Notes: generated by a model not told the origin, from the letters alone. A stretch of 64,000 bases of DNA from an uncultured Stenotrophomonas sp. (GCA_913775725.1 CAJYNG010000023.1:124001-188000); one strand, 5' to 3'. Counted from the stretch's first letter, positions 1 through 9,334 are shown. Translations and numbers: made by a program.

Positions 1-695
1 CCGGTGAGCGGATCGAACAGGGTGATCTTCTCGACCTCGCCATCGAACAGCTCCAGGCGCAGCGCTTCGCTGTCCGACTCGGCCGGGAACACGTCGATCA
101 CCTCTCCACGCACGCGGAACGTACCGCGCTGCAGTTCGTACTCGTTGCGCGTGTACTGCAGCTGGGTGAGGTGGTTGATCAGGTCGCGCTGGTCGATGCG
201 CTCGCCCTTGGACAGGATCAGGCGCAGCGACAGGTAGTCTTCCGGCGCGCCCAGGCCGTAGATTGCCGACACCGTCGCCACCACGATCGCGTCCGGGCGC
301 GACAGCAGGGTCTTGGTCGCCGCCAGTCGCATCTGCTCGATGTGCTCGTTGATCGAACTGTCCTTCTCGATGAAGGTGTCCGACGACGGCACGTAGGCTT
401 CCGGCTGGTAGTAGTCGTAATAGCTGACGAAATACTCGACCGCGTTGTGCGGGAAGAACGCCTTGAACTCGCCATACAGCTGCGCCGCCAGCGTCTTGTT
501 CGGCGCCATGATCAGCGTCGGCTTCTGCACGTTCTGGATGACGTTGGCGATGGTGTAGGTCTTGCCCGAGCCGGTGACGCCTAGCAGGGTCTGCTTGGCG
601 ATGCCCGCTTCGAAGTTGCTGGTCAGCTTCGCGATGGCATCAGGCTGGTCGCCCGCCGGCGAGTACGGCGAGACGAGTTCAAAACGGTCGCTCAT
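1..695 (-). CDS. uvrB: UvrABC excinuclease subunit B, N-terminal part (runs off left edge)
   Basis: Cytoplasmic helicase-like damage-verification subunit of nucleotide excision repair, which accepts DNA from UvrA and loads UvrC. About 231 codons are present, reading leftward from an ATG at 693-695. The protein begins [20 protein letters not shown]. It carries the Walker A motif GVTGSGKT at residues 39-46 and the aromatic beta-hairpin [12 protein letters not shown] that clamps the DNA strand, both diagnostic of UvrB. The C-terminal helicase motifs and UvrC-binding domain lie outside the window. No strong Shine-Dalgarno sequence is visible before the ATG. No LexA box was recognised in the short upstream region. 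Confidence 0.95.
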   Translation of the reverse strand, partial: MSDRFELVSPYSPAGDQPDAIAKLTSNFEAGIAKQTLLGVTGSGKTYTIANVIQNVQKPTLIMAPNKTLAAQLYGEFKAFFPHNAVEYFVSYYDYYQPEAYVPSSDTFIEKDSSINEHIEQMRLAATKTLLSRPDAIVVATVSAIYGLGAPEDYLSLRLILSKGERIDQRDLINHLTQLQYTRNEYELQRGTFRVRGEVIDVFPAESDSEALRLELFDGEVEKITLFDPLT

Positions 696-823
696 GGTGG
701 TGCCAGTTCCCGGGAGTGATGAGTATACGGGGCATGGAGTGACGGCCCGCTGAGGGGTTTCCGGGCAGGTGAGCGCGGTGCTGCCTGATGGTGAATGCCC
801 CGGCGTACGGCGAGGCTGGAGGC

Positions 824-1348
824 ATGTCCCTCCGCCATCGCCCTGCCCGGCTCAACCGCGGGCTCCATCTGATCGAGCTGCTGATTGCCGTCATGGTGTT
901 GGCAGTCCTGCTGGCGTTGGCCTGGGGCCCCTGGCAACGCATGTTGCGGCACTTCCAGGCGGAAACGCTGCGCGCGGAACTGGTCGCCAGTCTGTCGATG
1001 GCACGCAGCGCCGCCATCACCGAGCGCCACCGCGTGGCGGTCTGTGGCTCGTCGGATGGCGTGACCTGCGACCAGGCATGGAGCCAGGGCTGGCGGGTAC
1101 AGGTCGAACCGGCCAACGGCGCGACCGACGCCGGGAAGGAACTGCGCGTGCACAAGGTACGCCAGCGTCATATCGACCTGCGCACCAGCGATCATCGGCC
1201 CGACGTGCGGTTCCGGCCCGACGGCCGCAATGCCGGCACCAACCAGTCCATCGTGCTGTGCGTGGACGGGCAGGAGCACAGCCGCGTGATCATCAGCATC
1301 CCGGGACGGGTCAGGAGCCAACGCCCGCAAAGGCCCACTGCCTGCTGA
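824..1348 (+). CDS. FimT/GspH-type pseudopilin, stand-alone
   Basis: Predicted minor pseudopilin of 174 aa. A type III (prepilin) signal is visible near the N-terminus: a basic leader [10 protein letters not shown], cleavage after Gly, then [10 protein letters not shown] with Glu at mature position 5 and a hydrophobic helix. The rest resembles GspH/FimT: an ARS-type helix ([10 protein letters not shown]), a Cys pair in the middle and a late 'RPDGR..G' segment followed by a third Cys. The C-terminus is unusually basic ([11 protein letters not shown]). An in-frame ATG at 788 would add 12 residues, but the leader fits prepilins better from 824. The gene is separated from the minor pilin operon by tRNA-Asn and lies on the opposite strand, so it is a separate transcription unit. 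PilD would be expected to process it. Confidence 0.75.
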   Translation: MSLRHRPARLNRGLHLIELLIAVMVLAVLLALAWGPWQRMLRHFQAETLRAELVASLSMARSAAITERHRVAVCGSSDGVTCDQAWSQGWRVQVEPANGATDAGKELRVHKVRQRHIDLRTSDHRPDVRFRPDGRNAGTNQSIVLCVDGQEHSRVIISIPGRVRSQRPQRPTAC

Positions 1349-1373
1349 CGTCCGCAGCATCATCGTGAAAACG

Positions 1374-1400
1374 AAAAAAGCCGCGATTTCTCGCGGCTTT
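1374..1400 (-). terminator. Rho-independent terminator of tRNA-Asn
   Basis: Read on the minus strand, the stem AGCCGCGA / TCGCGGCT (8 bp, GAAA tetraloop, arms 1379-1398) is followed by a run of T (complement of the A run at 1374-1378). It lies 9 nt beyond the tRNA 3' end and could also act on the converging pseudopilin transcript. Confidence 0.85.
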
Positions 1401-1408
1401 CTCGAATC

Positions 1409-1485
1409 TGGCGCCCGAAGTTGGACTCGAACCAACGACCCCCTGATTAACAGTCAAGTGCTCTAACCGGCTGAGCTATTCGGGC
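1409..1485 (-). tRNA. tRNA-Asn (anticodon GTT)
   Basis: A 77-nt cloverleaf including an encoded CCA (complement of TGG at 1409-1411). The acceptor arm GCCCGAA pairs with TTCGGGC. The D-arm begins TAGCTCAG, the anticodon loop is CTGTTAA (GTT, Asn), and the T-arm contains GGTTCGAGTCC. It is followed by a terminator and preceded by a promoter-like sequence, so it is a monocistronic tRNA gene. It lies between two oppositely oriented pilin genes. No duplicated 3' end or integrase suggesting use as an attachment site is seen in the window. Confidence 0.97.
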
Positions 1486-1494
1486 GGGGTGCGC

Positions 1495-1524
1495 ATTTTA
1501 GCCAGCGTTCGCCGGGGAGTGCAA
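1495..1524 (-). promoter_or_regulatory. Predicted sigma-70 promoter of tRNA-Asn
   Basis: On the minus strand TTGCAC (complement of 1519-1524) is followed after 18 nt by TAAAAT (complement of 1495-1500). The predicted start would be around 1488, a few nt upstream of the mature tRNA 5' end. Confidence 0.6.
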
Positions 1525-1558
1525 GCCTTTTATGCAACGCGGCCCAAAGGCCTGCCCT

Positions 1559-1972
1559 TTACCAGCATCCGGGCCCCTTGCTGGCATTCGGCGTCTTTCG
1601 TCCGGCCTGGTCCAGGCTCAGTGTGCCGCAGTCGTCCTTCTTCTGGATCTCGGTCGGTGCCGCCTGGAGGGTAAAGGAGGTGCCATTCGGCGTTCCCACA
1701 TAGGAAAGCGTGTATCTGGCGGTACCGTCGCGTGGCGATTGCGAGAACGGCAGCGTCAGGCCCGCATAGGTGTTCTCCACGGTATGCCGCCGCTCCAGCA
1801 TCTGCGCCAGCTCGACCAGATCGGCCTTGGCCTGGGCACGATTGGCCTTACGCACATAGGCCTGGTAGGACGGCAACGCGATGGCAGCAAGAATGGCCAC
1901 CACGGCCACGGTGATCATCAGCTCGATCAGGGTGAAGCCGGTGGCGGTTCGACGCCTGCTGTACACATGCAT
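1559..1972 (-). CDS. pilE: Type IV pilin PilE-like minor pilin
   Basis: Predicted minor pilin of 137 aa and last gene of the minor pilin operon. The leader MHVYSRRRTATG is cut before FTLIELMITVAVVAILAAIA, a canonical prepilin site with Glu5. Residues YVRKANRAQAKADL follow as the helical shaft. Two C-terminal cysteines (KDDC and PGCW) could form the D-loop disulfide. I chose the ATG at 1972 because GAGG stands about 7 nt upstream. The alternative ATG at 1996 overlaps the pilY1 stop as TGATG and would add eight residues (MNPISRLP), but lacks a clear ribosome site. Known PilE proteins join FimU, PilV, PilW and PilX in the priming complex at the pilus tip. Confidence 0.88.
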   Translation of the reverse strand: MHVYSRRRTATGFTLIELMITVAVVAILAAIALPSYQAYVRKANRAQAKADLVELAQMLERRHTVENTYAGLTLPFSQSPRDGTARYTLSYVGTPNGTSFTLQAAPTEIQKKDDCGTLSLDQAGRKTPNASKGPGCW

Positions 1973-1995
1973 GGGCAACCTCGATATCGGATTCA

Positions 1996-4900
1996 TCAAC
2001 GGATCTGCCGCCACGATTGCCGCCCGCAGGGCCGAGGCATGTAAAGCGGATCGGCGCCGGCTGCACGCAGCACGAACGTACACTGGCTGGCCTGCAGCAT
2101 CTTGTCGACCGTGCATCCCGTGTCGCCTGGTTTGCAGGGCGTAAGCTTGGGCACAAAGATGTTGGTGTCCTTCACCGGCGGCCCTTGGCTGAGGTCACCC
2201 TTCTTGGTCAGGGCGACACCACCGCAGTTGCCGGTGCACAGCGCTTCTCCGCCGATCGTTGGGCTCAGGCCGGACATCTGGCCGCCACCGGTCAGAAGGT
2301 TGAGACCGTACAGCCAGTTCACGCCACCGCCGCTGCCGCAAATGGCGGTACCCGGCACATAGGACGTGAAGAACACGATGCCGTTCTGCACACGGGGGTT
2401 GCCGACGAAGCGTTCGCCTTCGACTGCCGATCCGGCCTGCAGGTCAACATACCAGCCGCGGGCCGAACCATAGTTCACCGCATTGCGGGTGACATCACGC
2501 AATTGATAGCCGCTGGCCGATGTACCGGTAGTGATCACCTGCTGTACCAGGTTGTCGCGCGTGCCAACGGCACTGGCGAGGTTGTCCCAGATGCCATACA
2601 GCGACTGCACTGGCGAGGTGCTGCTGACCGCATTGTCATCGGCGGCGAAGTACTGCCCGGTACCGAAGAACAGACTGATACCGCCGCCCGGACCCGTGCT
2701 GATCTCGATGCCGCTCATGATCGGCTGCGGGCTGTTGTTGCGCGTAGCGGTGAACAGCGGAGTTCCAGACAGGGCGATGTTCCAATCGGTCGGATCGGTG
2801 CTGGAAAGATCGAACTTCCAGATATTGCCCTGCATGTCACCGCCATACACAGTGTCGGTGATGCCGTCATTGTTCTTCAACGCCACCGTGGCGATGTTGA
2901 TCAGGCCATTGCGTGCCGCGTACTTGGCACCGACCGGCGAAAGCCGCTTGAGTACCTTGCCGGTCTGGATATCAACCACGAACAGCGCTGCCTTGCCGCT
3001 GGTGGAGTTGACGCCATTGCCGAAGATCGCGACGAAGCGCGGCGCAGCGTTGGCATCGGCGCCTTTCACCGCCACCACAGCCGGCTTGCCCAGCACGAAC
3101 CCGAGATCCGACTCTGTCTTGCCCGAGACTTCCCACAACACACTCGATGCACCGAACGCGGTCGGATCGCTGACATTCAGCGCGAACACGGAGCCATTGC
3201 CTACGCTCGTCGCATTGGGCGCCTTGCTGGAGCCACCACCACCCGTGGTGCCCACCAGCACCGTGTTCCAGGCATCCCCGTAGTAGACGTCGGACGACGT
3301 CAGTGGGCCATCCACGTAGTAGCGATGCCCATACTTGGGATTGGCCAGCTCAGCGATGTGCTGCATCGCAGCCGAGGGAATGAAGGCCAGTTCTTCGGTA
3401 CCGCCGGATGCTCCATTCGAACCGTTGAAACCATGCACCATGCCGTCATTGGCGCCAACATAGATCATCGTCGGCGGCCCCGAGGTCGCACGCTTCGCTT
3501 TCAGGAAGGCGTCATAAGACGTGCCCAGCGTCGCCTTCCACTTGACTGTCGACTGCCTCGCCCAACCTGCATAGCCGAAGTCATCCGTTTTGGAGACGAT
3601 CTCGGTGGTGGAATTGACGATGTCACCCAACGGCGATGTGCGCGAACGCAGGCCACTCACCGCTGCACCCCGCAGATAGTTGACCAGATTGGTCGAGGTC
3701 AGCTTTCCGAACCACGCAGGAATCGAGTCGCTGAACCCCAGCGCAGACAGCTTGGCCCGCTCATCGGTGCCCGGCAGATTGGTGGCCAGGAACTCGGTCG
3801 CATTGACCGGGGTCACCGTGCCATCGGATGCAGTACTGGTAGGGGACGTCGCCATGTAGATGTGACGCGTGGCGCTGCCGATATTGCTTGAGGCCTTCCA
3901 CAGCACGGCACCATCTGCACCTTGGCCGTCAACCTGGGTGGCAATGACATCACCGGTCCAGTCCACGGTGCCGGAAGGCACGCTGTAATGGGACGATACG
4001 GTGAACGAGTTGGTCGAAATGCGCGCGCCACTGCCGCTGCCACCGACCGGCGCATCACCCTCCGCTGCACTGTTGAAGATCGCCTCCAGCGCCTCCTTCA
4101 GCTTGGTCGGATTGCGTGCCAGGAAGTAGTTGTCCGGCACGCCTGGTTTCTTGCTGTCCCACTTCTTACCGGCCGGGACACCGTACTTGGCGGCATACCA
4201 GAGCGGGCTCTGTAGCTGGCCGGCGGCGTTGGTAGATGCCTTGTACTTGATGACTACCGGCCTTTGCCAGCTGCTCGGGAAATTATTGGTAGTGGAGAGG
4301 ACAGAGCCATTGTTGTTGCCCGGGCGAAGCGCCAGACGCTGCACGGTGCTGGACGCATTGGAGCCTGTGATCGTGTAGCCGGTCAACATTGCGTTGCCCG
4401 CGTACGCCGACAGGTTCTCGATCCGGATGAGCACTTCATCCTCCTCGACCTTGCCGGCCAAAGTCGTGCCAATCCAATCCACTCCCTTGTTTGCAGTTGT
4501 GTAGTCGCACAGTCGCGTATTGCCCGCAGCGCTGTTGCTCACTTTCGCATCAGCACGCCAGCAGATGTTGTTGAAATCCCCGGTGTCGTTGCACGCCGCG
4601 CCCACGCAGTAGCTCAGCATGGCAACGACGTCGTTGTCATGGTCATTGCCCCACAGGGAGTCTTCCCACACCAGCGAGAAGCTGCCGGACTTCGCATCTG
4701 TCCGGTAGGGACGGCCATAGACCAGCTTCCCGCCGGTGTCGTTGGCCTGCTTGGTGCCAATGCCGACCGAGCCCAGGAAGCAGCTGCGCCAGCCAGTGCT
4801 CGCTGCCGTTGCGCCAGCGGTGTTGTTGGCCTGGCAGAGCGGAGCCAATCCGATCTTGCTGTTGCCCACCGCGATCTCGAACTGCGGGAGGTTTTCCGCC

Positions 4901-6675
4901 ATGGCAACGGCGTAGGTAGTGGCAGTGACCTTGTACGTGCTTGGCTTTTTCTGCACATTGGGGCGCAGATCGGTTTCAGCTGCAGCCTTGGCCAGTCCCG
5001 CCATCAGGAAGCTGCCTTCCATCGAAGGAATGTCGGGGCAGATGCCACGCGCCTTGCTGAGGCCGCTGATTGCCTGCCCTTGGCAGATATCGCTGTGGGT
5101 ATCAAGTGAGGTGTAGCGAGGCGTATCGCCCACGCGACCGATCATGTAACTCTTGCCGGTGATCCCTTCGGCCGTGCCGACTGCATCGGTCGCGGACACC
5201 GCAGACGCAAGGCCGGTCACGGAACCGACGTTGTCACTGTCGAAGGACGGCAGGCCCGAAGACAGCACCAGGATGTTGCAGGTCGCACAATAGGAATTGC
5301 CACCATCTGCGGGCAGGCGATAGGGATCTTTCCAGCTGACGTTGGTCGGCAGGCCACTGAGGTCCCCGCTGTCGCTGTAGACCTTGGAACCCGCAGTGAT
5401 GTACCGCAGCGCTTCCGCATACATTTCCGCCAACGGGTTGCCCCAGGCGCTGCACTTCTGGCCACCGGTTCCCGGGTCGGCCAGGTTGCCATTTCCCTTC
5501 TGGTCCTGACGATTGAGGATGCCGTAGGTGTTGCAGTCATTCCAGTTGTTGGACCAGTTCCAGTTGTCCAGACGGAAGCTGGAAATCGCGTTGATCACCC
5601 CCTCGTCGTCGGCCTTGGCACTCCCCGTCAGGTTCAGGTAGCAGAACTGCCCCGTAGACAGGTCGATTTCATCACCCGTGCCGCAGAATTTCGTACCGTT
5701 GCCCGCGATCTTGCCGATATTCCGCCGCAGGACACCACCATCCCGCGGATTGGCGTAAGTTCCCGTCACGAGTCCAAAGCGCAGTCGCCCGCTCTCACCG
5801 TAGGTCTGCAGCAGCCCGGCCGGCTTGAAACGGTCGGTGATGCCATCGTTGTATTTGCGGCAGAAACTCTCACGCACCGTAGAGTTGGCATCACAAACTT
5901 CCACGCGCACGGTGTAGTCCGTGGCCGAGCGGGGAATATCAGCGTAGCCCTCGGCATTGCTGGCTCGCCCCGTATCGCACTGGTTGCTGGCTGTCGATGC
6001 CCATTCGGTCAAAGCGCCTTCTGCCACACGCATCAAGGGCGCGCCCGTTGCCGAACGCGTCACGCTGCAGAAGCTGAACGTCGTCCCGCTTCCAGCAAGG
6101 TTGGCGAACTCGCGAAGGTTGGACCCACTGTAGACCTTGACCCATGCGTGCAGGTCGCTCGGGATCGGCGCCCGCTCCAGCACCGTCTTTTCCTTCGTAT
6201 CGGTGAAGCGCTGGCCGCCGTACAGCACGTAGCGCATCACATCCAGGCGACTCATCGTCACCCAGTTGAGGAAGTTGCCCGACCACGCGCCGCTGCAGCT
6301 GTGCTTGTTGGCGCCCTTTGCCTGGGCATTGGCCTTGAAGACACCACTGTTGTACGAGTAACAGAGGTTGTAATCGAAGTAACCTGAGTAATCGAATTTA
6401 TCCTGGTAGGTCGTGTCGAGCACCCCGTCCTCATCCAGGTCGCTGTAGTCGCTGTAGGCCTTGTTGAACAGCTGCTCGTCACGAGACATCACCATCATCA
6501 TCAATGGCGGCTGGCTCTGCTTGCTGTACAGCGGCTCCTGCGCGATGTCGTAGTCACCAAGCGCGGCCTGCAGCGGAATGATCAACGCGGCAAGGCCGGC
6601 AAGCGCAGCAACACCCACACCGGCCCGCAGCCAGGTGGAGGAACGAAGTCGAAGGAAACGGCGCTCGCTGTTCAT
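1996..6675 (-). CDS. pilY1: PilY1-family pilus tip-associated adhesin
   Basis: Large exported protein of 1559 aa, needed with the minor pilins for type IV pilus assembly, adhesion and surface sensing in relatives. An N-terminal basic and hydrophobic segment (about residues 8-38) looks like a signal peptide. The C-terminal half is the PilY1 beta-propeller, with the segment AFIPSAAMQHIAELANPKYG and a calcium-loop-like stretch NNDGITDTVYGGD before MQGNIWKFDLSS. A second acidic repeat, DLDEDGVLD, lies near the N-terminus. The first part shows 'MMMVMSRDEQLF' where some homologues have a von Willebrand MIDAS motif (DxSxS), which I do not see. The start ATG overlaps the pilX stop as ATGA, implying translational coupling. 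Many cysteines suggest periplasmic disulfides. Confidence 0.93.
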   Translation of the reverse strand: MNSERRFLRLRSSTWLRAGVGVAALAGLAALIIPLQAALGDYDIAQEPLYSKQSQPPLMMMVMSRDEQLFNKAYSDYSDLDEDGVLDTTYQDKFDYSGYFDYNLCYSYNSGVFKANAQAKGANKHSCSGAWSGNFLNWVTMSRLDVMRYVLYGGQRFTDTKEKTVLERAPIPSDLHAWVKVYSGSNLREFANLAGSGTTFSFCSVTRSATGAPLMRVAEGALTEWASTASNQCDTGRASNAEGYADIPRSATDYTVRVEVCDANSTVRESFCRKYNDGITDRFKPAGLLQTYGESGRLRFGLVTGTYANPRDGGVLRRNIGKIAGNGTKFCGTGDEIDLSTGQFCYLNLTGSAKADDEGVINAISSFRLDNWNWSNNWNDCNTYGILNRQDQKGNGNLADPGTGGQKCSAWGNPLAEMYAEALRYITAGSKVYSDSGDLSGLPTNVSWKDPYRLPADGGNSYCATCNILVLSSGLPSFDSDNVGSVTGLASAVSATDAVGTAEGITGKSYMIGRVGDTPRYTSLDTHSDICQGQAISGLSKARGICPDIPSMEGSFLMAGLAKAAAETDLRPNVQKKPSTYKVTATTYAVAMAENLPQFEIAVGNSKIGLAPLCQANNTAGATAASTGWRSCFLGSVGIGTKQANDTGGKLVYGRPYRTDAKSGSFSLVWEDSLWGNDHDNDVVAMLSYCVGAACNDTGDFNNICWRADAKVSNSAAGNTRLCDYTTANKGVDWIGTTLAGKVEEDEVLIRIENLSAYAGNAMLTGYTITGSNASSTVQRLALRPGNNNGSVLSTTNNFPSSWQRPVVIKYKASTNAAGQLQSPLWYAAKYGVPAGKKWDSKKPGVPDNYFLARNPTKLKEALEAIFNSAAEGDAPVGGSGSGARISTNSFTVSSHYSVPSGTVDWTGDVIATQVDGQGADGAVLWKASSNIGSATRHIYMATSPTSTASDGTVTPVNATEFLATNLPGTDERAKLSALGFSDSIPAWFGKLTSTNLVNYLRGAAVSGLRSRTSPLGDIVNSTTEIVSKTDDFGYAGWARQSTVKWKATLGTSYDAFLKAKRATSGPPTMIYVGANDGMVHGFNGSNGASGGTEELAFIPSAAMQHIAELANPKYGHRYYVDGPLTSSDVYYGDAWNTVLVGTTGGGGSSKAPNATSVGNGSVFALNVSDPTAFGASSVLWEVSGKTESDLGFVLGKPAVVAVKGADANAAPRFVAIFGNGVNSTSGKAALFVVDIQTGKVLKRLSPVGAKYAARNGLINIATVALKNNDGITDTVYGGDMQGNIWKFDLSSTDPTDWNIALSGTPLFTATRNNSPQPIMSGIEISTGPGGGISLFFGTGQYFAADDNAVSSTSPVQSLYGIWDNLASAVGTRDNLVQQVITTGTSASGYQLRDVTRNAVNYGSARGWYVDLQAGSAVEGERFVGNPRVQNGIVFFTSYVPGTAICGSGGGVNWLYGLNLLTGGGQMSGLSPTIGGEALCTGNCGGVALTKKGDLSQGPPVKDTNIFVPKLTPCKPGDTGCTVDKMLQASQCTFVLRAAGADPLYMPRPCGRQSWRQIR

Positions 6676-7163
6676 GGGATGAAGATCGTGTCGATGACCG
6701 CACTGGCGGATGCATTGGAGGGATCGTCACTGGCAAGCGCCGTGACCTGGTAGATGTTCCCGGTTTCTTCGTTCTGTCGGCCGCCGGTACGCCGGCTGGA
6801 CGCTGCAAAGCACTTGTCGATGCGACGCGTGTAGGTGGACTTGGTTTCACTGAGACCATCGGCCCACGTCTGCGGATCGTAGGAGGGACTGCATTCCTCC
6901 TGGTTGGCCTTGAAGATGCCCCCGTCAGCCAGTGCCTTCTCGATGGATTTCTCGGTTTGCCGGGCGTCGGCCTCAGCGTTCTGGAAGGCAACGTTGCTGC
7001 GCAGATAGTTGGCAGCCATGCGTTCCTGCATGCTCGTGACCTGCATGCCGGCGATGCCCAGCAGGGCCATCAGCACCAGCATGATCAGCACGACATACAG
7101 CACCGCGCCGCGCTGGGAGCGTGGTGAATGCAGAGAGTGGCGGCGGGCGGGATGGGTACGCAT
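6672..7163 (-). CDS. pilX: Minor pilin PilX
   Basis: Inner-membrane minor pilin of 163 aa in the pilus priming complex. The leader ends RSQRGAVLYVVLIMLVLMAL, then IAGMQVTSMQERMAANY, the PilX/PilX_N signature (Glu5 is absent, as in other PilX proteins). Cysteines in EECSPSY and DKCFAA are probably disulfide-bonded. The ATG at 7163 is preferred: the pilW stop TGA forms part of the ribosome site TGAGG five nt upstream. A longer reading from 7181 (MATEAT...) lacks this. The stop overlaps the pilY1 start (ATGA). Confidence 0.88.
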   Translation of the reverse strand: MRTHPARRHSLHSPRSQRGAVLYVVLIMLVLMALLGIAGMQVTSMQERMAANYLRSNVAFQNAEADARQTEKSIEKALADGGIFKANQEECSPSYDPQTWADGLSETKSTYTRRIDKCFAASSRRTGGRQNEETGNIYQVTALASDDPSNASASAVIDTIFIP

Positions 7164-7170
7164 GGTGGCC

Positions 7171-8352
7171 TCAGTTGCCATACAGGCGATTGCGCAGAGC
7201 GATCGTGCTCTGGTAGGCGGCGCGCATGCGGCCGTCAGAGGGCGCGGTGTAGGTCACGCCGAGCGCGGTCAGCGGCGTACTCGAACTGGCCTGGACAGAT
7301 GCGGCCGGGTCCGGGCTGGACACCACCAGCCCCAACTGCACCGTACCCACACGCTGCCAGCCGCGCGAGGCCGGCACGATGGAGGCCTGAACATCGGTCG
7401 CGGTGCCCTGGCGATCGATGTAGCCGGTCGGCGACACCGTGCTCAGACCGTGATCCTGGCCGTACAGAAGCTGCATGTTCTCCACGCCTTCGACCAGCGC
7501 CTCTGCCGGTCCCGCCACCAGGGCAGCACCGGGCTTGGCGGTGAATCGAAGGCGATACAGCGAGGATTGCTTGGTCGTAGCGTCGTAGCCCACGTACAGG
7601 ATGGACGTCTCGGCGCGATACAGCACCGCCTGGCCGGGCTCGTAGTTGCGTGCGATGGCCACATCGTTGTTGGGTGCGGTACCCACCGTCACGGTGCCAG
7701 CCTTTGCATCGATCGCACGAGCCTGGAAGACCGTGGCGGAAATGCAGTCGGCCACACCGAACAGCCCCGGGTCGGTAACTCCGCTATCAAGCACGGCAAG
7801 ACGTTTTGGATCAAAGCTGAAAACCGGCTGGGCAACCGTACCGGCTACCGCCGTGACCGGCACACCGGTGGGCACCAGATAGCGCAGAGCGACGATATCG
7901 CTGCCGTCGACCCGGTTCTTGATGGCCGCGGCGAACTCACTCGGCAACGCCGGGGAATACTTGTCGCCCCCCGTTGACGGCGTTGCCGCCAACGTCACCG
8001 CGTCGCCCGGCTTGGTATTCGTTGCTTCGTAGCCCTGGATCGACCGCGCAAAGTCCAGCGCGGGGTGGCCTCCCGCAGCGAAGGTGGTTGCCAAGGTGCC
8101 CTGCGGATCATGCGCCTGATCGTTCACGCAGCCGAAGTGTCCCGCCATGCGCAGTTCGCGTTGCAGGGAATCCATCGCGAAGCGGCTGTTCTCCTGGACC
8201 CTCGCCAGCCCTTCAGACAGCTGGTAGGCCGTGCGTGAAGCGGCGAACACCTGGACCACGCCCAGCATGATGATCAGGCCGATGGTCAGGGCGATCATCA
8301 GCTCGATCAACGACAGGCCACTCATCGTTTGGCGGGAGCGCATTCTGGTCAT
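7171..8352 (-). CDS. pilW: Minor pilin PilW
   Basis: Minor pilin of 393 aa. The prepilin signal is RQTMSG followed by LSLIELMIALTIGLIIMLGV with Glu5. The typical PilW helix QLSEGLARVQENSRFAMDSL follows, then a Cys-containing globular domain (GHFGCVND, VADCISATVF). The first ATG (8352) overlaps the pilV stop as TGATG. An in-frame GTG at 8355 and an ATG at 8343 are less likely starts. PilW bridges PilX and PilY1 with the major pilin in characterised systems. Confidence 0.9.
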   Translation of the reverse strand: MTRMRSRQTMSGLSLIELMIALTIGLIIMLGVVQVFAASRTAYQLSEGLARVQENSRFAMDSLQRELRMAGHFGCVNDQAHDPQGTLATTFAAGGHPALDFARSIQGYEATNTKPGDAVTLAATPSTGGDKYSPALPSEFAAAIKNRVDGSDIVALRYLVPTGVPVTAVAGTVAQPVFSFDPKRLAVLDSGVTDPGLFGVADCISATVFQARAIDAKAGTVTVGTAPNNDVAIARNYEPGQAVLYRAETSILYVGYDATTKQSSLYRLRFTAKPGAALVAGPAEALVEGVENMQLLYGQDHGLSTVSPTGYIDRQGTATDVQASIVPASRGWQRVGTVQLGLVVSSPDPAASVQASSSTPLTALGVTYTAPSDGRMRAAYQSTIALRNRLYGN

Positions 8353-8822
8353 CACAGCAGGCTCTCGGCAGCAAAGGTGGTGTCAGCCTTCGAATCGGGA
8401 TTCCAACGCTCATCGCCCCAACTGACCGACACCCGTACCCGGCCGTCATTGACGGTTACCGTTCCGGATGCCGAGTCACCCAGTGCGCGGCCCAGGCGGC
8501 AGCGCCAGTCGCGGGTGAAGTCATCCTTGCCGATATCCTTGCCAATGGACGGCGCGCAGTCACCCTTGCCGGTGGTAGCAGCATAGGTACCGGCATAGCT
8601 GAGCGCGTTGATCCGGTTGGCCCGGATCTGATCAAGCAGTTCGTACCCCAGGTTGGTGGCCTGGGTGCGGTAGTTCGCGCTCTGGACGAACCGCACATTC
8701 ATCGTCTGCAGCAGCGCGAAGCCCAGCAGGCCGATACCCATCACCAGGATCGCGATCATGACCTCGATCAGGGTGAAACCGCCCTGCGCCGTACGGTGCG
8801 GCTGGAAGCCGATCTTTCTCAT
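8352..8822 (-). CDS. pilV: Minor pilin PilV
   Basis: Minor pilin of 156 aa. The leader MRKIGFQPHRTAQGG is cut before FTLIEVMIAILVMGIGLLGF, typical of PilV, followed by QTMNVRFVQSANYRTQATNLGYELLDQIRANR, the standard PilV helix (quoted in parts: QTMNVRF, YELLDQIRANR). A very good ribosome site, AGGAGAG, lies 6 nt before the ATG, which overlaps the fimT stop as ATGA. A reading frame continuing further upstream (to 8900) lies inside fimT and is not used. Confidence 0.9.
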   Translation of the reverse strand: MRKIGFQPHRTAQGGFTLIEVMIAILVMGIGLLGFALLQTMNVRFVQSANYRTQATNLGYELLDQIRANRINALSYAGTYAATTGKGDCAPSIGKDIGKDDFTRDWRCRLGRALGDSASGTVTVNDGRVRVSVSWGDERWNPDSKADTTFAAESLL

Positions 8823-9334
8823 GAGCAACTCTCCTTCAACAGCCGGACCTGTCCCGTAGGCGATATGCGTAGTGTCCGCTGCAGGGGCTGGTCGCCACAC
8901 TTCTCAGGGCGAAGTGTCACATCCACTTCCGCGTTGGCGCGATTGCGACCACGTCCATCGAAGCCGATGGTCAACGTTTCGGTTGCGGACTTCATGGTCG
9001 GGCGACCCTCGCTGTAGCGCAGCACGTTCTCACCGGAATCAAGCGACCCGTTACCGTTGCGATCCTCCCAGACCATCCAGCCGTCGGCCCAGCTGCTGCC
9101 ATCACATTCTTTGCCCGCTGTGGATGCGCATACAGCCCCACCACGCGTGTTCTTTATTGCCTCGGAACGGGCAAGTGCCAGCGACGCGATCAGTTCGTTG
9201 GTGGTCGTGGCCACACGATTGGAACGGATCGTGCTCTGGAAGCTGGGATACGCAATGGTGCTCAGGATCGCCAGTACGGCAACCGTGACCATCAACTCAA
9301 CCAGCGTGAAGCCGTTTGGCCGGCGCAAAGACAT
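8819..9334 (-). CDS. fimT: Minor pilin FimT/FimU (GspH domain)
   Basis: First gene of the minor pilin operon, 171 aa. The short leader MSLRRPNG is cut before FTLVELMVTVAVLAILSTIA (Glu5 present). A GspH domain follows: ELIASLALARSEAI, then CASTAGKECDG, the acidic WEDRNGNGSLDSGE segment and the late FDGRGRNRA motif. The pattern is that of FimT in Xanthomonadaceae. FimT in naturally competent xanthomonads and Legionella has a DNA-binding role, and the basic C-terminal region (LRPEKCGDQ, RTLRISPTGQVRL) would be compatible; this is inference. The ATG at 9334 has GGGGAG 7-8 nt upstream. The promoter must lie in the 160 nt before it; none is obvious. Confidence 0.88.
   Translation of the reverse strand: MSLRRPNGFTLVELMVTVAVLAILSTIAYPSFQSTIRSNRVATTTNELIASLALARSEAIKNTRGGAVCASTAGKECDGSSWADGWMVWEDRNGNGSLDSGENVLRYSEGRPTMKSATETLTIGFDGRGRNRANAEVDVTLRPEKCGDQPLQRTLRISPTGQVRLLKESCS

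Noticed and set aside
1409..1485. tRNA-Asn as an integration site of a mobile element
   Set aside because: No integrase, no duplicated 3' tRNA end and no change in gene character on either side.
2017..3891. 624-codon open frame on the plus strand
   Set aside because: Antisense of pilY1; low-complexity and without family features.
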